In this document: one piece after another, positions 5,219-5,422 of the stretch
Layout: the number at the start of each line of letters is the position of its first letter
Numbering within the stretch: the first letter of the stretch is position 1
NCBI GenBank assembly: GCA_028678885.1
Contig: JAJRCP010000107.1
Span: 1 to 5,422, forward strand
Length of the DNA stretch: 5,422 bases
Source: Methanomicrobiales archaeon
Lineage (GTDB): Archaea; Halobacteriota; Methanomicrobia; Methanomicrobiales; JACTUA01
Reading direction: 5' to 3'
The notes under the pieces: model-generated
Told to the model about the DNA's origin: nothing
Database searches by the model: none
What the model saw: only the letters and a program-made list of their open reading frames with translations
Translations under genes and position numbers: made by a program

Positions 5219-5422
5219 ATGAAACGGATCGCTGTACTCGCATCAGGAAGAGGCTCGAATTTTCAGGCAATCATTAAGGGAATCCAGTCGGGTCGCATTC
5301 CTGCAGAGTGCGTCTGCCTCATCACCGATAACCCTCGTGCCTATGCCGTTTCACGGGCATCAATGGCCGGCATTCCAACGAAGATCCTGAATTATTCAGG
5401 TTATCCAAATAGAAAAGAGTAT
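5219..5422 (+). CDS. purN: Phosphoribosylglycinamide formyltransferase, N-terminal part
   Basis: PurN transfers a formyl group from 10-formyltetrahydrofolate to glycinamide ribonucleotide, the third step of purine synthesis, in the cytoplasm. The first 68 codons are present and the window then ends; complete proteins have about 200 residues. The opening MKRIAVLASGRGSNFQAII is diagnostic: a first Rossmann strand followed by the GRGSN loop (10-14) that holds the substrate phosphate. A second strand, VCLITDNPRAYAV (33-45), follows with the conserved SD/TDNP-type turn, then the helix ASMAGIPTKIL. The ATG lies 4 nt after the corB-like stop, with GTGA at 5211-5214 as a weak Shine-Dalgarno match, so it is probably co-transcribed and coupled. 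The active-site N-H-D triad lies beyond the window and cannot be checked. Confidence 0.95.
   Translation, partial: MKRIAVLASGRGSNFQAIIKGIQSGRIPAECVCLITDNPRAYAVSRASMAGIPTKILNYSGYPNRKEY

Noticed and set aside
1..5422. CRISPR array, tRNA or rRNA gene, intact insertion sequence
   Set aside because: I saw no regularly spaced repeats, no cloverleaf with a T-arm consensus, and no intact transposase with terminal inverted repeats.

Overview
The window looks like ordinary chromosomal DNA from a euryarchaeon, most likely a methanogen of the Methanomicrobia (order Methanomicrobiales is my best guess). The clues are two proteins of families known essentially only from Archaea (an HVO_0476/COG1326-type zinc-finger protein and a DUF371 protein), AT-rich TATA-like elements with few strong Shine-Dalgarno sites, and a CorB-like CNNM/CBS transporter of the type characterised from Methanoculleus. 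The lineage call is inference; no rRNA or tRNA marker is present.

Layout. Positions 1-280 hold no intact gene: a 35-codon open stretch may be the tail of a decayed coding sequence, and a cluster of hairpins lies at 196-251. On the minus strand 281-862 is the zinc-finger protein gene. Only 23 bp away and divergent from it is the DUF371 gene (886-1314, plus). This runs tail to tail into xseB (1301-1483, minus), with a 14-bp overlap. xseB overlaps the 3' end of xseA (1452-2714, minus) by 32 bp, so xseA-xseB form a translationally coupled exonuclease VII operon. A 309-bp divergent spacer (2715-3023) follows, rich in stem-loops; the best is a 46-nt hairpin with 17 base pairs. The plus strand then carries a xylose-isomerase-like TIM-barrel protein gene (3024-3842), a corB-like Mg2+ transporter gene (3931-5214) and, 4 nt later, the first 68 codons of purN, cut off by the window end.

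How the genes work together. XseA and XseB are the two subunits of one single-strand DNA exonuclease, a bacterial-type enzyme here in an archaeal setting. The corB-purN spacing implies co-transcription, but I see no biochemical link between them. The zinc-finger, DUF371 and TIM-barrel proteins are recognisable by family but have no established specific function.

I found no convincing undescribed system (no defence island, CRISPR array or intact mobile element). The items most worth a second look are the structured spacer upstream of the TIM-barrel gene, competing hairpins downstream of the zinc-finger gene, ambiguous starts of several genes, and the tightly overlapping arrangement around xseB.
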